Assembly: GCA_945888455.1 (NCBI GenBank)
Contig: CAMCZV010000001.1
Location: forward strand, 104,582-168,581
Direction of reading: 5' to 3'
Source of the DNA: Candidatus Finniella inopinata
GTDB lineage: Bacteria; Pseudomonadota; Alphaproteobacteria; Holosporales; Holosporaceae
DNA length: 64,000 nt
Made by a program: the position numbers and the translations under genes. Within the stretch, counting starts at the first letter, position 1. Every line of letters starts with the position of its first letter. The notes beneath the pieces were generated by a model. It was not told where the DNA came from. It saw only the letters and a program-made list of their open reading frames with translations, and made no database searches. This document shows, in pieces, positions 18,187 through 28,524 of the stretch.

Positions 18187-21015
18187 TTAAAAATCGTCTT
18201 CTGCATCATCATTAGAATCAATGGGGCTGTCCGGCAGATCTTCTTCCTCATGATCAAACTGACCTTGGTCAGCCTTGGGGTGGTCCGATGGCGCCCCTAC
18301 AGCTGCCGCTGCATCATGGGCACTTGCAACAGCCGCAGCGTCGGCTTTTTCCACCAACTCAGCCTCTGGATCACCTGGAAAAATGGCGACAGATACAATA
18401 CGTTCGTGATTTTCCAAACGGAACAATTTAACGCCCTGGGTTTTACGACCTGAAATGCGAATATCCGCCACAGGGCATCGCAACAGCTGTCCTTGTTCTG
18501 TCAGCAATAAAATGTGGTCGTTTTCCTTGACGGGCAAGGCATTAACGATTAATCCTGTGCGCTCTGTCACATCCATAGTGGCCACCCCTTGGCCCCCTCT
18601 GTTGGCGCAACGATAGGCATAAGCAGACGTACGCTTTCCAAAACCACGCTCGCTGATGCTGAGTAAAAACTGTTCTTGCTCTTGCATCTCGGCCACCATT
18701 TCTCCGCTTAAAGAGGCTCCGTCCAGCGGCAAGGCGCTCAGCTCTTCACCCTCTATCGATTGAATTTTATGGCGATAGGACTCAATTTGATTTTGAGTAT
18801 ACTCATGAGAATCAATCAAGCTCATGGATACCACCGCATCCCTGTCTTTTAACAATATACCCCTGACCCCCGTAGACGTCCGACCAGAAAACTGTCTCAA
18901 GTCAGATGTGGCAAATCGAATGCTCTTACCATGATGAGACGACAATAGTACATCCTGGTTGGCGCCTGCCAAACTGACGGCAATTAATCGCTCACTGTCG
19001 CCCAATTTCATGGCAATTTTACCATTGGCTCGGATATCCAAAAAATCACCCAATGCATTTTTTCGTACATGCCCCAAAGAGGTTGCAAAAATAATATAGG
19101 GACAGACTGTTGTATCTTTGGGTAAGGGCAATAATGTGGCCAACGCCTCACCCTGATCTAATGGGAACAGACTGATCAATGGTTTTCCCCGCGCTGTGGT
19201 GGAACCCAAAGGCAATTCATGAACTTTTAATTGGTACGCTTTGCCCAATGATGTAAAGAATAACAAAATCGTGTGGGTATCGGCCACAAAAACCTGGGAG
19301 ACCTCATCCTCATCGCGGGTATCCATAGCCGTACGCCCGCGACCACCACGTTTTTGACTGCGATATGTGCTTAACGGAACACGCTTGATGTACCCTTTTA
19401 AGGTCACTGTGACCACCATATCTTCGCATTGGATCAAATCTTCGTCGGTTAATCGAGAGGTATCTTCTTCGATTGTGGTTAACCTTGGCGTGGAAAAGCG
19501 TTCTTTAATTTCCTCAAATTCTTGCTTGATCAAAGCCGACATTTTGTCGTGAGATCCCAACAGTTCCAAAAAAGAAAGGATTTCGGCGTGACATGTGCGT
19601 AATTCTTCGTCCAATTTTCCCCGCTCCATACCCGTTAAACGCTGTAAACGCAACGCCAAAATGGCTTTTGCCTGTTCCTCGGATAATGCATAGCCTGCGG
19701 CATCAATGTCTTCTCCCCACTCTTCCAAATAATAGCACAACTCTGGATCCAATGGCCAAACATGGCCAATCAATGTGCGCAGAGCAGAGGATGCATCGGC
19801 AGAGGCCCGAATCATCTCAATAACCCGATCAATAAACCGTACAGCAATGGACAATCCCATCAAAATATGGGCACGTTCCCTGGCTTTTCGTAAGAAAAAA
19901 TGGGTCCGTCGGGTCACCACTTCTCGACGAAAAGACAAAAAGGCACGCAAAATATCCAAAAGACTCATTTGAATCGGGCGCCCCTTGTTCAGCGCCAGCA
20001 TGTTCATACCAAACGATGTTTGCAGTGCCGTCATGGTGTACAATCGATTCAGGACGATTTCAGGAATGGCATCGCGCTTTAATTCAATGACCACACGCAC
20101 CCCGTGACGATCGGATTCATCTCGTAAATCAGAAATGCCCTCTAATTCCTTAGCATTAACCAACTGGGCAATGCGCTGAACCATATCGGCTTTGTTAACC
20201 TGATAGGGAATTTCCGTAATGATAATGGCTTGGCGATCTTTTTTGATGTCTTCAAATTGTACGCGCCCACGAATGATAAAACTGCCTCGACCCGTGCGAT
20301 ATCCTTCTCGAAAACCGCCTTTCCCCAAGATCACTCCTCCTGTGGGAAAATCAGGTCCCTTGATGTATGCCGAAAGGTCCTCTAGATCTGGCTGATCAAT
20401 CAAGGCACAGCAGGCATCCATGATTTCACCCAAATTATGCGATGGAATATTGGTGGCCATACCCACAGCAATGCCGCTGGCCCCATTGACCAACAAATTG
20501 GGGAATCGAGCCGGCAACACACCCGGAATTTCAAAGGTGTTATCATAATTGGGCTGAAAATCAACAGCATCCTTGTCATAATCTTTTAACAAAAATTCGG
20601 CCAGAGCCGTTAAACGTACCTCGGTATACCGCATGGCGGCCGCCTTGTCCCCATCCATGGATCCAAAGTTTCCATGCCCATCAATCAAACAGGCCCGCAT
20701 GGCGAAATCTTGGGCCAAACGGACCAATGCCCCGTAAATGGGGTCCGTACCATGGGGGTGATATTTGTAAATCACTTGTCCCACAACACGAGCCGACTTT
20801 TTATGCGGTTTGCTGAACTCGAAACCATCCTCTCCCATGGCATACAAAATGCGCCTCTGGACCGGCTTTAACCCATCCCGCACATCGGGCAGAGCACGCG
20901 ACACAATGACGCTCATGGCATAATCTAAATACGATCGCTTTAATTCTTCTTCAATCGTAACGGGAATAATTTCATCTATTTTTGTCAACGTCGGAGTTTG
21001 GCTTATTTTGGTCAA
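18187..21015 (-). CDS. gyrA: DNA gyrase subunit A
   Basis: Breakage-reunion subunit of gyrase. The catalytic tyrosine is Tyr130 in AAAMRYTEVRL. A GyrA-box QKRGGRG begins the C-terminal beta-pinwheel, which separates it from ParC. At 942 residues, with an acidic tail (EEEDLPDSPIDSNDDAEDDF), it has usual alphaproteobacterial length. The quinolone-site loop reads HPHGTDPIYG instead of the usual HPHGDSAVYD. By alignment, E. coli Ser83 corresponds to Asp91 and Asp87 to Gly95 here, so both classic drug-contact residues differ. It lies 72 bases after ssb on the same strand, probably co-transcribed. Confidence 0.97.
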   Translation of the reverse strand: MTKISQTPTLTKIDEIIPVTIEEELKRSYLDYAMSVIVSRALPDVRDGLKPVQRRILYAMGEDGFEFSKPHKKSARVVGQVIYKYHPHGTDPIYGALVRLAQDFAMRACLIDGHGNFGSMDGDKAAAMRYTEVRLTALAEFLLKDYDKDAVDFQPNYDNTFEIPGVLPARFPNLLVNGASGIAVGMATNIPSHNLGEIMDACCALIDQPDLEDLSAYIKGPDFPTGGVILGKGGFREGYRTGRGSFIIRGRVQFEDIKKDRQAIIITEIPYQVNKADMVQRIAQLVNAKELEGISDLRDESDRHGVRVVIELKRDAIPEIVLNRLYTMTALQTSFGMNMLALNKGRPIQMSLLDILRAFLSFRREVVTRRTHFFLRKARERAHILMGLSIAVRFIDRVIEMIRASADASSALRTLIGHVWPLDPELCYYLEEWGEDIDAAGYALSEEQAKAILALRLQRLTGMERGKLDEELRTCHAEILSFLELLGSHDKMSALIKQEFEEIKERFSTPRLTTIEEDTSRLTDEDLIQCEDMVVTVTLKGYIKRVPLSTYRSQKRGGRGRTAMDTRDEDEVSQVFVADTHTILLFFTSLGKAYQLKVHELPLGSTTARGKPLISLFPLDQGEALATLLPLPKDTTVCPYIIFATSLGHVRKNALGDFLDIRANGKIAMKLGDSERLIAVSLAGANQDVLLSSHHGKSIRFATSDLRQFSGRTSTGVRGILLKDRDAVVSMSLIDSHEYTQNQIESYRHKIQSIEGEELSALPLDGASLSGEMVAEMQEQEQFLLSISERGFGKRTSAYAYRCANRGGQGVATMDVTERTGLIVNALPVKENDHILLLTEQGQLLRCPVADIRISGRKTQGVKLFRLENHERIVSVAIFPGDPEAELVEKADAAAVASAHDAAAAVGAPSDHPKADQGQFDHEEEDLPDSPIDSNDDAEDDF

Positions 21016-21087
21016 CGTCTGGGTCTCGCTATCATAATGGAGGATGGTAAAAACAGGTGCCTATAGGATGCCACAGCAATCAATGGA

Positions 21088-21549
21088 TTAAAATGGAATT
21101 TCGTCGTCATCACTTTCCACAGCGTGCGGCACATCTGACATGCCAGACGAATATCCCGTCCCAGAATCATTGTGCGCTTTGTAATCAGAACCGCCCTCTC
21201 CCTTATTATCCAGCAAAACCACATCGCCCTTAAACCGAATGATGACTTCTTGCACGCGGTGTTCTTGGTTCTGAGTATCGGTCCATTTTCTGGTCTGTAA
21301 TTGCCCCTCTATGTAGACCTTTTGACCCTTTTTAAAAAAGCGCTCGATGATATCGGTCAAACGGGTATTAAAAACCACGACGCGGTGCCACTCTACACGC
21401 TCTTTACGCTCGTCACTGGAACGATCACGCCATTGCTCGGATGTGGCGACCGACAATGTGGCAATTTTTGAACCATCCTGGGCTGAACGAATTTCAGGAT
21501 CTTTTCCCAAATTGCCAATCAAAATCACTTTATTTAAACTGCCAGCCAT
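21088..21549 (-). CDS. ssb: Single-stranded DNA-binding protein
   Basis: Binds exposed single strands in replication, recombination and repair. I use the ATG at 21549 (MAGSLNKVILIGNLGKDPEI) because homologues start there; an upstream in-frame ATG adds four residues. The OB fold has WHRVVVFNTRLTDI and KKGQKVYIEGQLQTRKW. A flexible linker leads to the conserved acidic tip DDDEIPF that recruits partner proteins. Length is about 153 residues. Upstream of gyrA on the same strand. Confidence 0.97.
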   Translation of the reverse strand: MAGSLNKVILIGNLGKDPEIRSAQDGSKIATLSVATSEQWRDRSSDERKERVEWHRVVVFNTRLTDIIERFFKKGQKVYIEGQLQTRKWTDTQNQEHRVQEVIIRFKGDVVLLDNKGEGGSDYKAHNDSGTGYSSGMSDVPHAVESDDDEIPF

Positions 21550-21636
21550 ATCGCGATACACTTTGAAACATTTGAATCATTCTAACCCAAGAAATCAAAA
21601 AAATCAAAAAAGTCTTTACATAGGCTTGCGCGATGA

Positions 21637-21972
21637 TTAGGACGCCATTTCTGTGGAAACCTTTTCAATATACGGTTCCAACACTTGGGCCAATTCACCG
21701 CTTGTAAACATTTCTTGGGCAATGTCGCACCCGCCAATCAATTCACCCGCAACATACAATTGTGGAAACGTAGGCCAATTGGAAAACGCTTTTAAATTTT
21801 GACGTAAATCAGGGTCTGACAACACATCAAAACAGACAAAGGGAACATTTAAATGTTTTAACATGCGTACGACAACGCTGGAAAACCCACACATGGGGTG
21901 TTCGGCCGTTCCTTTGATAAATACAACCACTGGCGCGCTTTCAATCATGGTGGAAATCTTAGAAAAAGACAT
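21637..21972 (-). CDS. grxD: Monothiol glutaredoxin (Grx4/GrxD type)
   Basis: CGFS-type glutaredoxin that carries and delivers iron-sulfur clusters rather than reducing disulfides. The active site KGTAEHPMCGFS (Cys28) and the glutathione-binding TFPQLYVAGELIGGCDI are clear. At 111 residues it is of normal length. BolA, its usual partner and frequent neighbour in alphaproteobacteria, is not adjacent. It lies about 90 bases upstream of ssb on the same strand. Confidence 0.95.
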   Translation of the reverse strand: MSFSKISTMIESAPVVVFIKGTAEHPMCGFSSVVVRMLKHLNVPFVCFDVLSDPDLRQNLKAFSNWPTFPQLYVAGELIGGCDIAQEMFTSGELAQVLEPYIEKVSTEMAS

Positions 21973-22115
21973 AAAAATGTGTTTGGTATTTCTTGCATGA
22001 TACCAGATTTGGAAGAAGAATTAAAGGCTGAAGCCTACATTTGGAATCGTTTATCCATTTTTTAACAATCAAAACGCCATAATATTGAAACACACCATGA
22101 CAGAATTTAAATAAA

Positions 22116-22757
22116 ATGAATAAATTTTACACTGTTTTTTTGACAGCATTATTGGCTGCGGGAATCACCATGGCGACAGATTCAGTGGCTGAACTTCTTA
22201 CTGTGGAAACACTAAGAAATCCTGAGTTCTTGACCAAACAAGATCCATTTGCTGATCAAGTCAAAAAGAAAGTTCTGAGGGAAGATGTTTTCACAGGGCA
22301 AATATTGAGCATCCTGGAACCTCGAAAGGGGATAGCAGAAAACGCGGAAAGTAAAAGTAAAGCTATGGAAATATTGAAAGAAACAGAAGTCATTGTGAAA
22401 AACACAACGGGAAAAATTGTCGATTATCTTTATCAGGCTAGTGAAGATGCTGTAGAACAGGCTAAAAACAAACTGCCTGGGGCTATGGGAAAAGCAAAGG
22501 AAATGGGCGAATCAATGGCTAAAACATTCATGGAATATATGAAGAAAACGATGAGCCTTATCACAAATTCCTTCAAAAAAATGATGGGCAAGGATGACCA
22601 CAAAGCCCAAAACACACACACAAATGATGATGATGATGAACTTAACAGAGCAGTCAAAATGGTCTATGAATCCGGCAGGTATCAAGAAATCAAATATCCA
22701 AATCAGAAAAAAGAAAATTATAAAGCAATACTCCAGACCCTGTCCCAAAACGGCTAG
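22116..22757 (+). CDS. Unrecognised secreted protein, 213 residues
   Basis: Function unknown. The first ~25 residues (MNKFYTVFLTALLAAGITMA) form a clear Sec signal peptide. The mature part is helical and charged, with a central segment of small helices (KNKLPGAMGKAKEMGESMAK) that could be amphipathic or membrane-active, and a DDDDE acidic patch near residue 170. No cysteines or known domain were recognised. It is a single gene between the grxD region and a terminator preceding hppA. Its signal peptide and lack of family resemble other unknown secreted proteins in this window; a host-directed role is speculation. Confidence 0.75.
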   Translation: MNKFYTVFLTALLAAGITMATDSVAELLTVETLRNPEFLTKQDPFADQVKKKVLREDVFTGQILSILEPRKGIAENAESKSKAMEILKETEVIVKNTTGKIVDYLYQASEDAVEQAKNKLPGAMGKAKEMGESMAKTFMEYMKKTMSLITNSFKKMMGKDDHKAQNTHTNDDDDELNRAVKMVYESGRYQEIKYPNQKKENYKAILQTLSQNG

Positions 22758-22897
22758 ACCTTATCACCTGATTAATACAGGTGCACCATCCAAGCACCCC
22801 CTAGTCATGAGGGGTCAGATGCAAACGAATACGTGGGAACCATCCCAAACCGCCTCCCTTTGGCAAACCAGGGGGTGCGTGCAAACAAATCCAAAGA

Positions 22898-22923
22898 CAA
22901 GGCCTTCTCTGCCTTGCCTTTTT
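22898..22923 (+). terminator. Rho-independent terminator before hppA
   Basis: CAAGGC and GCCTTG form a 6-bp stem with a CTTCTCT loop, followed by CCTTTTT. It probably ends the transcript of the secreted 213-residue protein. Confidence 0.65.
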
Positions 22924-22975
22924 CGCGCTTTTCTGTCATTTCTGTAGGCAAAGAAGTTCAAAAAAGGTTAATTCT

Positions 22976-25144
22976 ATGGTACGGGCGATGGCATGGATGA
23001 TGGGCATTATACTGGCGAGCGCTGGGGCCATGACTTACAGCACAATGCAACCTTATATGGCCGTGATGGTGGCAGGCCTGGCGGCTCTGACCTACAGTGC
23101 TTGGATGGGGTCTGTTATTTTGGCTTTACCTGATGGCAACGAAACCATGCGCAGTATTGCAAAAGCCATCCAAGAAGGGGCGTCTGCCTTTTTATCTCGG
23201 CAATACAAAGCCATTTTTATGGTTGGCGCGGCATGTGCTATTTTTTTATGGTTTGGTTTTCCTAAAAACCCATGGATTACTCTGGGGTTTGTCATGGGCT
23301 CTGTTTTATCAGGCATCAGTGGGTATTTGGGTATGTTTGTATCCGTGCGCGCCAATGTTCGTACCACCCAAGCCGCCGTGGATCAAGGATTAAAGGGAGC
23401 CTTTTTGGTGGCCTTTCGTTCTGGCGCCGTGACGGGATTTTTAGTCAATGGTTTGGGGCTACTCAGCGTTGTTGTTTTAATGTGTGGTTTGCATTTTTGG
23501 GTCAATGCATCACCTCGGATCATCATGGAGGCCTTGGTTGGTTTGGGATTCGGAGCATCGTTGATTTCCATTTTTGCCCGATTGGGTGGTGGAATTTTCA
23601 CCAAAGGAGCTGACGTTGGTGCGGATTTAGTCGGAAAAATTGAACAGAACATCCCAGAAGACGACCCCAGAAATCCAGCCGTCATTGCGGACAATGTGGG
23701 GGATAATGTGGGCGATTGTGCGGGCATGAGTGCGGATTTATTTGAAACCTATGTGGTGACGCTCGTGGCCTCTATACAAATGGCGTTTTTTGGCATTCAT
23801 GCTGCAGCCAGCCCAGAATCTGGGGATGCCTATAAAATGGTCTTGGTAAACTTACCCCTGATGATTGGTGCATTATGTATTGTTGGATGCTTGGCAGGAA
23901 CATTCTTTGTCCGACTGAAAAAATCCATCATGGGGGCCTTGTACAAGGGGCTTTTTGCATCCATGGCGCTGTCGGCTGGACTCATCACCTTGTGCACCTA
24001 TTATATGGATTTGCCCTATCCGTATTCTAAGATGAATATTTTAAACTGTGTGTACATTGGCATTGCCACCACAGGGATCTTGGTTTGGATTACAGAATAC
24101 TATACGGCCTGTCAGTACAGACCTGTTCAAAGCATTGCAAAAGCTTCGGAAACCGGGGCTGGAACCAACATTATTCAGGGATTGGCCGTATCGATGGAAT
24201 CGTGCTTTATGCCTGTGCTCGTTATTGTGGCCGCCATTGCTGGGTCTTATGCGTGTGCTGGATTATTTGGCGTGTCGTTGGCCGCAACAGCCATGTTGGC
24301 CTTGATGGGTATGGTGATTGCCATTGATGCCTATGGTCCCGTAACAGACAATGCTGGTGGTATTGCTGAAATGTCTGGTCTGCCCGCATCGGTGCGTGAC
24401 ATTACCGATGAATTGGATGCCGTGGGTAACACCACAAAGGCAGTAACCAAGGGATACGCCATTGGATCGGCTGCGTTGGCGGCATTGGTGCTGTTTGCCG
24501 CATACACCCAAGAAGTGGGCCATTATTTGGGTCTGCATGACTTGTCTTTTGATCTGAAAAACCCTTTGGTGGTCATGGGGCTGTTTGTGGGCGGCGTCGT
24601 TCCCTATTTGTTTTCAGCCATGAGCATGAAGGCTGTGGGGCAAGCTGGTGCCGCGGTGGTCATAGAAGTGCGCAGACAATTTAAAGAAATTGTGGGCATC
24701 CAGGATTACAAGATGGAGGGAGGATCATTGATCGGACGCCCCGATTACGGCCGTGCAGTGGATATTTTAACCAAAGCATCCATTCGCGCCATGATGGTGC
24801 CATCCTTGCTGCCCATTGTCCTGCCTTTGGGGATTTATGCGGCTGTTAAAATGACGTCTGGGTCGACCATCAGTGCTGTGACCATGGTGGGCGGTGCATT
24901 ATTGGGGCTGATCATTACTGGGTTTTTCTTGGCCGTATCCATGACCTCTGGTGGTGGCGCCTGGGATAATGCGAAAAAATATATCGAGCAAGGAAACCAT
25001 GGTGGCAAAGGATCTCTTGCCTATCAGGCAGCCGTAACGGGCGACACGGTGGGTGATCCGTACAAGGATACAGCGGGACCAGCCATCAATGCCTTGATTA
25101 AAATTGCGAACTTGGCGGCGTTGCTGTTGTTGGCCTTTTTATAA
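22976..25144 (+). CDS. hppA: Membrane H+-translocating pyrophosphatase
   Basis: Couples pyrophosphate hydrolysis to proton export across the inner membrane and recovers energy from biosynthetic pyrophosphate. Some 15-16 membrane helices span 722 residues. The substrate loop reads [20 protein letters not shown], with further acidic motifs [12 protein letters not shown] and [12 protein letters not shown]. The determinant segment is [14 protein letters not shown]; lysine where potassium-dependent enzymes have alanine indicates the potassium-independent class. A perfect hairpin terminator follows. ATG 22976 is preceded by AAAAAAGG. Confidence 0.97.
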   Translation: MVRAMAWMMGIILASAGAMTYSTMQPYMAVMVAGLAALTYSAWMGSVILALPDGNETMRSIAKAIQEGASAFLSRQYKAIFMVGAACAIFLWFGFPKNPWITLGFVMGSVLSGISGYLGMFVSVRANVRTTQAAVDQGLKGAFLVAFRSGAVTGFLVNGLGLLSVVVLMCGLHFWVNASPRIIMEALVGLGFGASLISIFARLGGGIFTKGADVGADLVGKIEQNIPEDDPRNPAVIADNVGDNVGDCAGMSADLFETYVVTLVASIQMAFFGIHAAASPESGDAYKMVLVNLPLMIGALCIVGCLAGTFFVRLKKSIMGALYKGLFASMALSAGLITLCTYYMDLPYPYSKMNILNCVYIGIATTGILVWITEYYTACQYRPVQSIAKASETGAGTNIIQGLAVSMESCFMPVLVIVAAIAGSYACAGLFGVSLAATAMLALMGMVIAIDAYGPVTDNAGGIAEMSGLPASVRDITDELDAVGNTTKAVTKGYAIGSAALAALVLFAAYTQEVGHYLGLHDLSFDLKNPLVVMGLFVGGVVPYLFSAMSMKAVGQAGAAVVIEVRRQFKEIVGIQDYKMEGGSLIGRPDYGRAVDILTKASIRAMMVPSLLPIVLPLGIYAAVKMTSGSTISAVTMVGGALLGLIITGFFLAVSMTSGGGAWDNAKKYIEQGNHGGKGSLAYQAAVTGDTVGDPYKDTAGPAINALIKIANLAALLLLAFL

Positions 25145-25182
25145 GGTCGGCACAGGCATCAGAAACAAGGCAACCGTTGGGG

Positions 25183-25208
25183 ATGGGGGGCAGTCCCCCC
25201 ATTTTTTT
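25183..25208 (+). terminator. Strong terminator after hppA
   Basis: Perfect 8-bp stem ATGGGGGG/CCCCCCAT with a CAGT loop, followed directly by seven T. It lies 38 bases after the hppA stop and separates it from the permease gene. Confidence 0.85.
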
Positions 25209-25265
25209 ACCCCATTAAAACCACCCTCGTCCAACAACCACTCGCCACAGGAGAACACGGTCGTC

Positions 25266-26072
25266 ATGATGTGCTCACACACCGCCATCCATACAGAGCC
25301 CACCCTCTGGGCTTTTATCGCCTTCATACTGATCTCTATTTCCTCTAGCCCTTTGGGGATTTTTTTGGTTTTACGACGCATGACGTTAATGGCCGACGGG
25401 TTATCCCATGGGTTATTACCGGGCGTAGCCGTGGCGGGTGCTCTTTTTGGACACATCTTGTGGGCCATGCATATGGTGGGGTTTTTTGTGGCGTTGGGTC
25501 TAGCCTGTCTAACCTCTTGGATTGCCCAACGTTCCCGGCTGGGCACCGATGCGGTTTTTTCAGGGTTTTCTTTGTGGGCGATGTCGGCCGGGTTATTAAT
25601 TTACCATCATTGCGATCATGATATGCACCTGTTAACAGGCTGTGTGAATGCCGTTGGTCCAAAAATGACGGGTGCCATGGCAGTGGTGGTGCTGATCAGT
25701 GTGGTATTTTGCATCACACAATATCGTGCATTAATTCTCAGTTACTTTGATCCCATGTTTTTTTGCATCCAAGGGGGAAAACCCCAACGCATTGAAATGG
25801 CATTTTTGATTGTTTTAACCCTGAACCTGATGATTTCTTTTCAAATTTTGGGTACTTTGTTGGGGCTGAGTTTTGTGATTTTGCCCGCACTGACCATGCG
25901 CATTTTTTCCAACTCTATTCCCAGGATGTGTGTGGGCGCCAGCGCCATCGGCATGGTATCCAGCAGCACAGGATTGCTGCTGATCCAAGGAAACCCAGGT
26001 ACGGGCATTGTCTTTATGATGGGCTGTCTGTACGCTTGTGCCCTGATTTATGAACGTGTCAGGGGGGCCTAA
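25266..26072 (+). CDS. ABC-3 family metal permease (ZnuB/MntB-like)
   Basis: Integral membrane subunit of a zinc/manganese-type ABC importer. ATG 25266 follows a CAGGAGA box; the open frame upstream runs into hppA and is not used. It has seven or eight membrane helices over 268 residues. Family marks are PLGIFLVLRRMTLMADGLSH near residue 30 and LGTLLGLSFVILPALTMRIF near residue 200. Neither the ATPase nor the periplasmic binding protein is next to it; they must be elsewhere or lost. Metal specificity cannot be told from the sequence. Confidence 0.85.
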   Translation: MMCSHTAIHTEPTLWAFIAFILISISSSPLGIFLVLRRMTLMADGLSHGLLPGVAVAGALFGHILWAMHMVGFFVALGLACLTSWIAQRSRLGTDAVFSGFSLWAMSAGLLIYHHCDHDMHLLTGCVNAVGPKMTGAMAVVVLISVVFCITQYRALILSYFDPMFFCIQGGKPQRIEMAFLIVLTLNLMISFQILGTLLGLSFVILPALTMRIFSNSIPRMCVGASAIGMVSSSTGLLLIQGNPGTGIVFMMGCLYACALIYERVRGA

Positions 26073-26095
26073 TCCCACCCTCTTTTTCTGCGGGT

Positions 26096-26752
26096 TTATG
26101 CCGTTACCAACAGTTTTCGTAACCGATCAGGGTCACCCCCCAGTAACACATCCAAATGTTGGCTGATGCGCGATGCATCCCAATCCCACCACCGCAATTG
26201 TAATAATACCGAAATGGTTTCGGCATCAAATCGAGTACGAATGTCGCGTGCAGGATTACCCCCAACGATTGCATAGGGCGATACATCGCGTGTCACCACA
26301 CTTTTGGCCGCAATAATGGCCCCATCGCCGATATGCACACCGGGTAAAATGGTGACATCATATCCAATCCAAACGTCATTTCCCACCACCGTGTCCCCCT
26401 TGAAATCGGACAACAATGGCGCATTTGCCCAAGGTCCCCCCATGATTTTAAAGGGATACGTTGAAAAACCATCCAGCCCATGCAATGCCCCATTCATGAT
26501 AAAGGTTACACCGGACGCGATCTGACAAAACTTACCAATGATCAAACGATCGCCAATAAAATCAAAATGATACAGGACATTTTTTTCGAAATTTCCCACA
26601 TCCTGTGGATCATCATAATAGGTATAATCGCCCACTTGGATACGGGGGTTTTTAATGATGTTTTTCAAAAAACATACTCGGGATACACCAGGTATGGGGT
26701 ATACAAGGTCAGGATCAGGCAAGATTTGAGGGGGCAATCGTTTATGGGGCAT
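26096..26752 (-). CDS. Vat/CatB-type xenobiotic O-acetyltransferase
   Basis: Left-handed beta-helix (hexapeptide repeat) acetyltransferase of 218 residues. It resembles streptogramin A (Vat) and chloramphenicol (CatB) acetyltransferases along its length: YPIPG at the start, [28 protein letters not shown], the catalytic-histidine segment [15 protein letters not shown], and [20 protein letters not shown]. The C-terminal WWDWD is also typical. The natural substrate is unknown; many chromosomal relatives are not proven resistance genes. It is followed on the same strand (upstream) by lysK with about 140 bases between. Confidence 0.88.
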   Translation of the reverse strand: MPHKRLPPQILPDPDLVYPIPGVSRVCFLKNIIKNPRIQVGDYTYYDDPQDVGNFEKNVLYHFDFIGDRLIIGKFCQIASGVTFIMNGALHGLDGFSTYPFKIMGGPWANAPLLSDFKGDTVVGNDVWIGYDVTILPGVHIGDGAIIAAKSVVTRDVSPYAIVGGNPARDIRTRFDAETISVLLQLRWWDWDASRISQHLDVLLGGDPDRLRKLLVTA

Positions 26753-26891
26753 AGGGGGGCTTCTTTTTTTGACTTATTAACACCCATCATCTGGGCCACC
26801 CCATGACGGATCATGACCGGGGCCAGACCCAGCCCCCAGAAAAAGGAACGGCCCCGCCAGCGTTTCATGCTGCACCCCACCCAGATTATCC

Positions 26892-28436
26892 CTATTCTGC
26901 GGCCAATCGGCTTTCTATCAATGCGCACGTCTCGTCTTTGCCGTATAGGGCAATAAAAGACCCCACCCGAGGCCCACTGGATTGCCCCAATAAAACCTGA
27001 TAAAACGCATCAAACCAGTCTTTGACCACGGGAAAGTGTTCATTTCCAATGGCATACGCCATGGTTTGCAGTGCCCCTGCATCGGTTTCTGGGCTGGTTT
27101 TTAATGCATCGACAAAGGCACGAAATGCCGCAACTTCTTGTGTATTGGCTGGACGGTATTGTTTTTGGGAAACCACTTTTTCGCAATAATACGTCACGGC
27201 ATGTCCCACCAACTGATCCAACAACGGGTGGGTTTCTGGGGTCACATCTGGATAAGCCCTCTGAATAAAAGCCCACACCAAAGCTTTGTCTTGCCCTTGG
27301 CAGACGCTGACCAAATTCAACAATAAGGAAAACGTCACAGGTGGCATGGCACTTACAGGTGGTTTTCCAGAATGAATCGACCAAACGGGATTACTGATTT
27401 GTTGCTCGGCCGATTGCCCCGAGTACGCCCCCAAATGCTGTAAATAATCATCCACCTGTTTGGGGATCACATCGAAAAACAAACGCTTGGCGCGACGCGG
27501 GGTTTGGTACATGTAATAGGATAAACTTTCCACAGGGGCAAAACGCAACCATTCCTCCACACTTAGACCATTGCCCTTGGATTTTGAAATTTTTCCACCA
27601 GCTTCATCCAAAAAATGCTCGTACGTCAGGTTTTGTGGGGGATTTCCACCCAAAATGCGGCATACTTTGTTGGCCAGTGTCACCGAATCAATCAAATCCT
27701 TGCCACACATTTCATAATCCACATCCAGTGCCACCCACCGCATGCCCCAATCCACCTTCCATTGCAATTTACACAACCCACCGGTGACAGATTGTTCTAC
27801 TAATGTGCCATCTTCATCCCTAAACACCACCGTATTTTCGCGATATTCCTCCATGGGAACCTGCAATACCCGACCGGTGGATGGCGAAATGGGTAAAAAA
27901 GGACTATAGGTTTGACGACGCTCTGGCCCCAATGTGGGTAAAATCACATCCAAAATTTCTTTGTGATGGCGTAAAACATTCAGCAATTGAGCATCAAACA
28001 TGCCGGATCTGTAACTCTCTGTCGAACTCATAAAGGTATAATCCAAGCCCAAAGCATCAATAAAAGCTTTTAACCTGGCATTGTTATGTTCCCCAAAACT
28101 GGGGTATTGTCCAAAGGGATCAGGAACCTCTGTTAATGGAAAGTTTAAAAATGGGGCCATGGCCTCGCCATTGGGTATATTATCCGGCACCTTGCGCAAG
28201 CCATCCATATCGTCAGAAAAACACAACAATCGGGTGGGAATATCCGACAATTGGGTAAAGGCGTGCCGGACCATGGTGGTTCGAACCACCTCTCCAAAGG
28301 TACCAATGTGTGGCAACCCCGATGGACCATACCCTGTTTCAAAGGTGACGACCGATTTATTTTCGACCCGTTTTAACAGGGCTCTTGCCTCTTCAAAGGG
28401 CCAGGTTTTAATGGAATCCAATACAGACGACATCAT
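26892..28436 (-). CDS. lysK: Lysyl-tRNA synthetase, class I
   Basis: Charges tRNA-Lys. This is the class I form found in archaea and most alphaproteobacteria, unrelated to the class II enzyme of E. coli. The HIGH-like motif is GPSGLPHIGTFGEV and the KMSKS-like motif is GGKISKSKGNGLS. Length is 514 residues. Two consecutive ATG codons (28436, 28433) follow AGGAAG; the second has better spacing, so the protein may begin one residue later. It forms a cluster with glyS and glyQ on the same strand. Confidence 0.96.
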   Translation of the reverse strand: MMSSVLDSIKTWPFEEARALLKRVENKSVVTFETGYGPSGLPHIGTFGEVVRTTMVRHAFTQLSDIPTRLLCFSDDMDGLRKVPDNIPNGEAMAPFLNFPLTEVPDPFGQYPSFGEHNNARLKAFIDALGLDYTFMSSTESYRSGMFDAQLLNVLRHHKEILDVILPTLGPERRQTYSPFLPISPSTGRVLQVPMEEYRENTVVFRDEDGTLVEQSVTGGLCKLQWKVDWGMRWVALDVDYEMCGKDLIDSVTLANKVCRILGGNPPQNLTYEHFLDEAGGKISKSKGNGLSVEEWLRFAPVESLSYYMYQTPRRAKRLFFDVIPKQVDDYLQHLGAYSGQSAEQQISNPVWSIHSGKPPVSAMPPVTFSLLLNLVSVCQGQDKALVWAFIQRAYPDVTPETHPLLDQLVGHAVTYYCEKVVSQKQYRPANTQEVAAFRAFVDALKTSPETDAGALQTMAYAIGNEHFPVVKDWFDAFYQVLLGQSSGPRVGSFIALYGKDETCALIESRLAAE

Positions 28437-28524
28437 ACTTCCTTGCTAACGGGTTATGACAAAATGCTATCATAAAACCATTACAAAAAAAGCAACCTGC
28501 ATGTCAAACTGTTGCCAATCTGTT

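Noticed and set aside
25104-25265. N-terminal extension of the metal permease into hppA
   Set aside because: The extension crosses the hppA terminator and reads out-of-frame hppA sequence; a proper ribosome site precedes the ATG at 25266.
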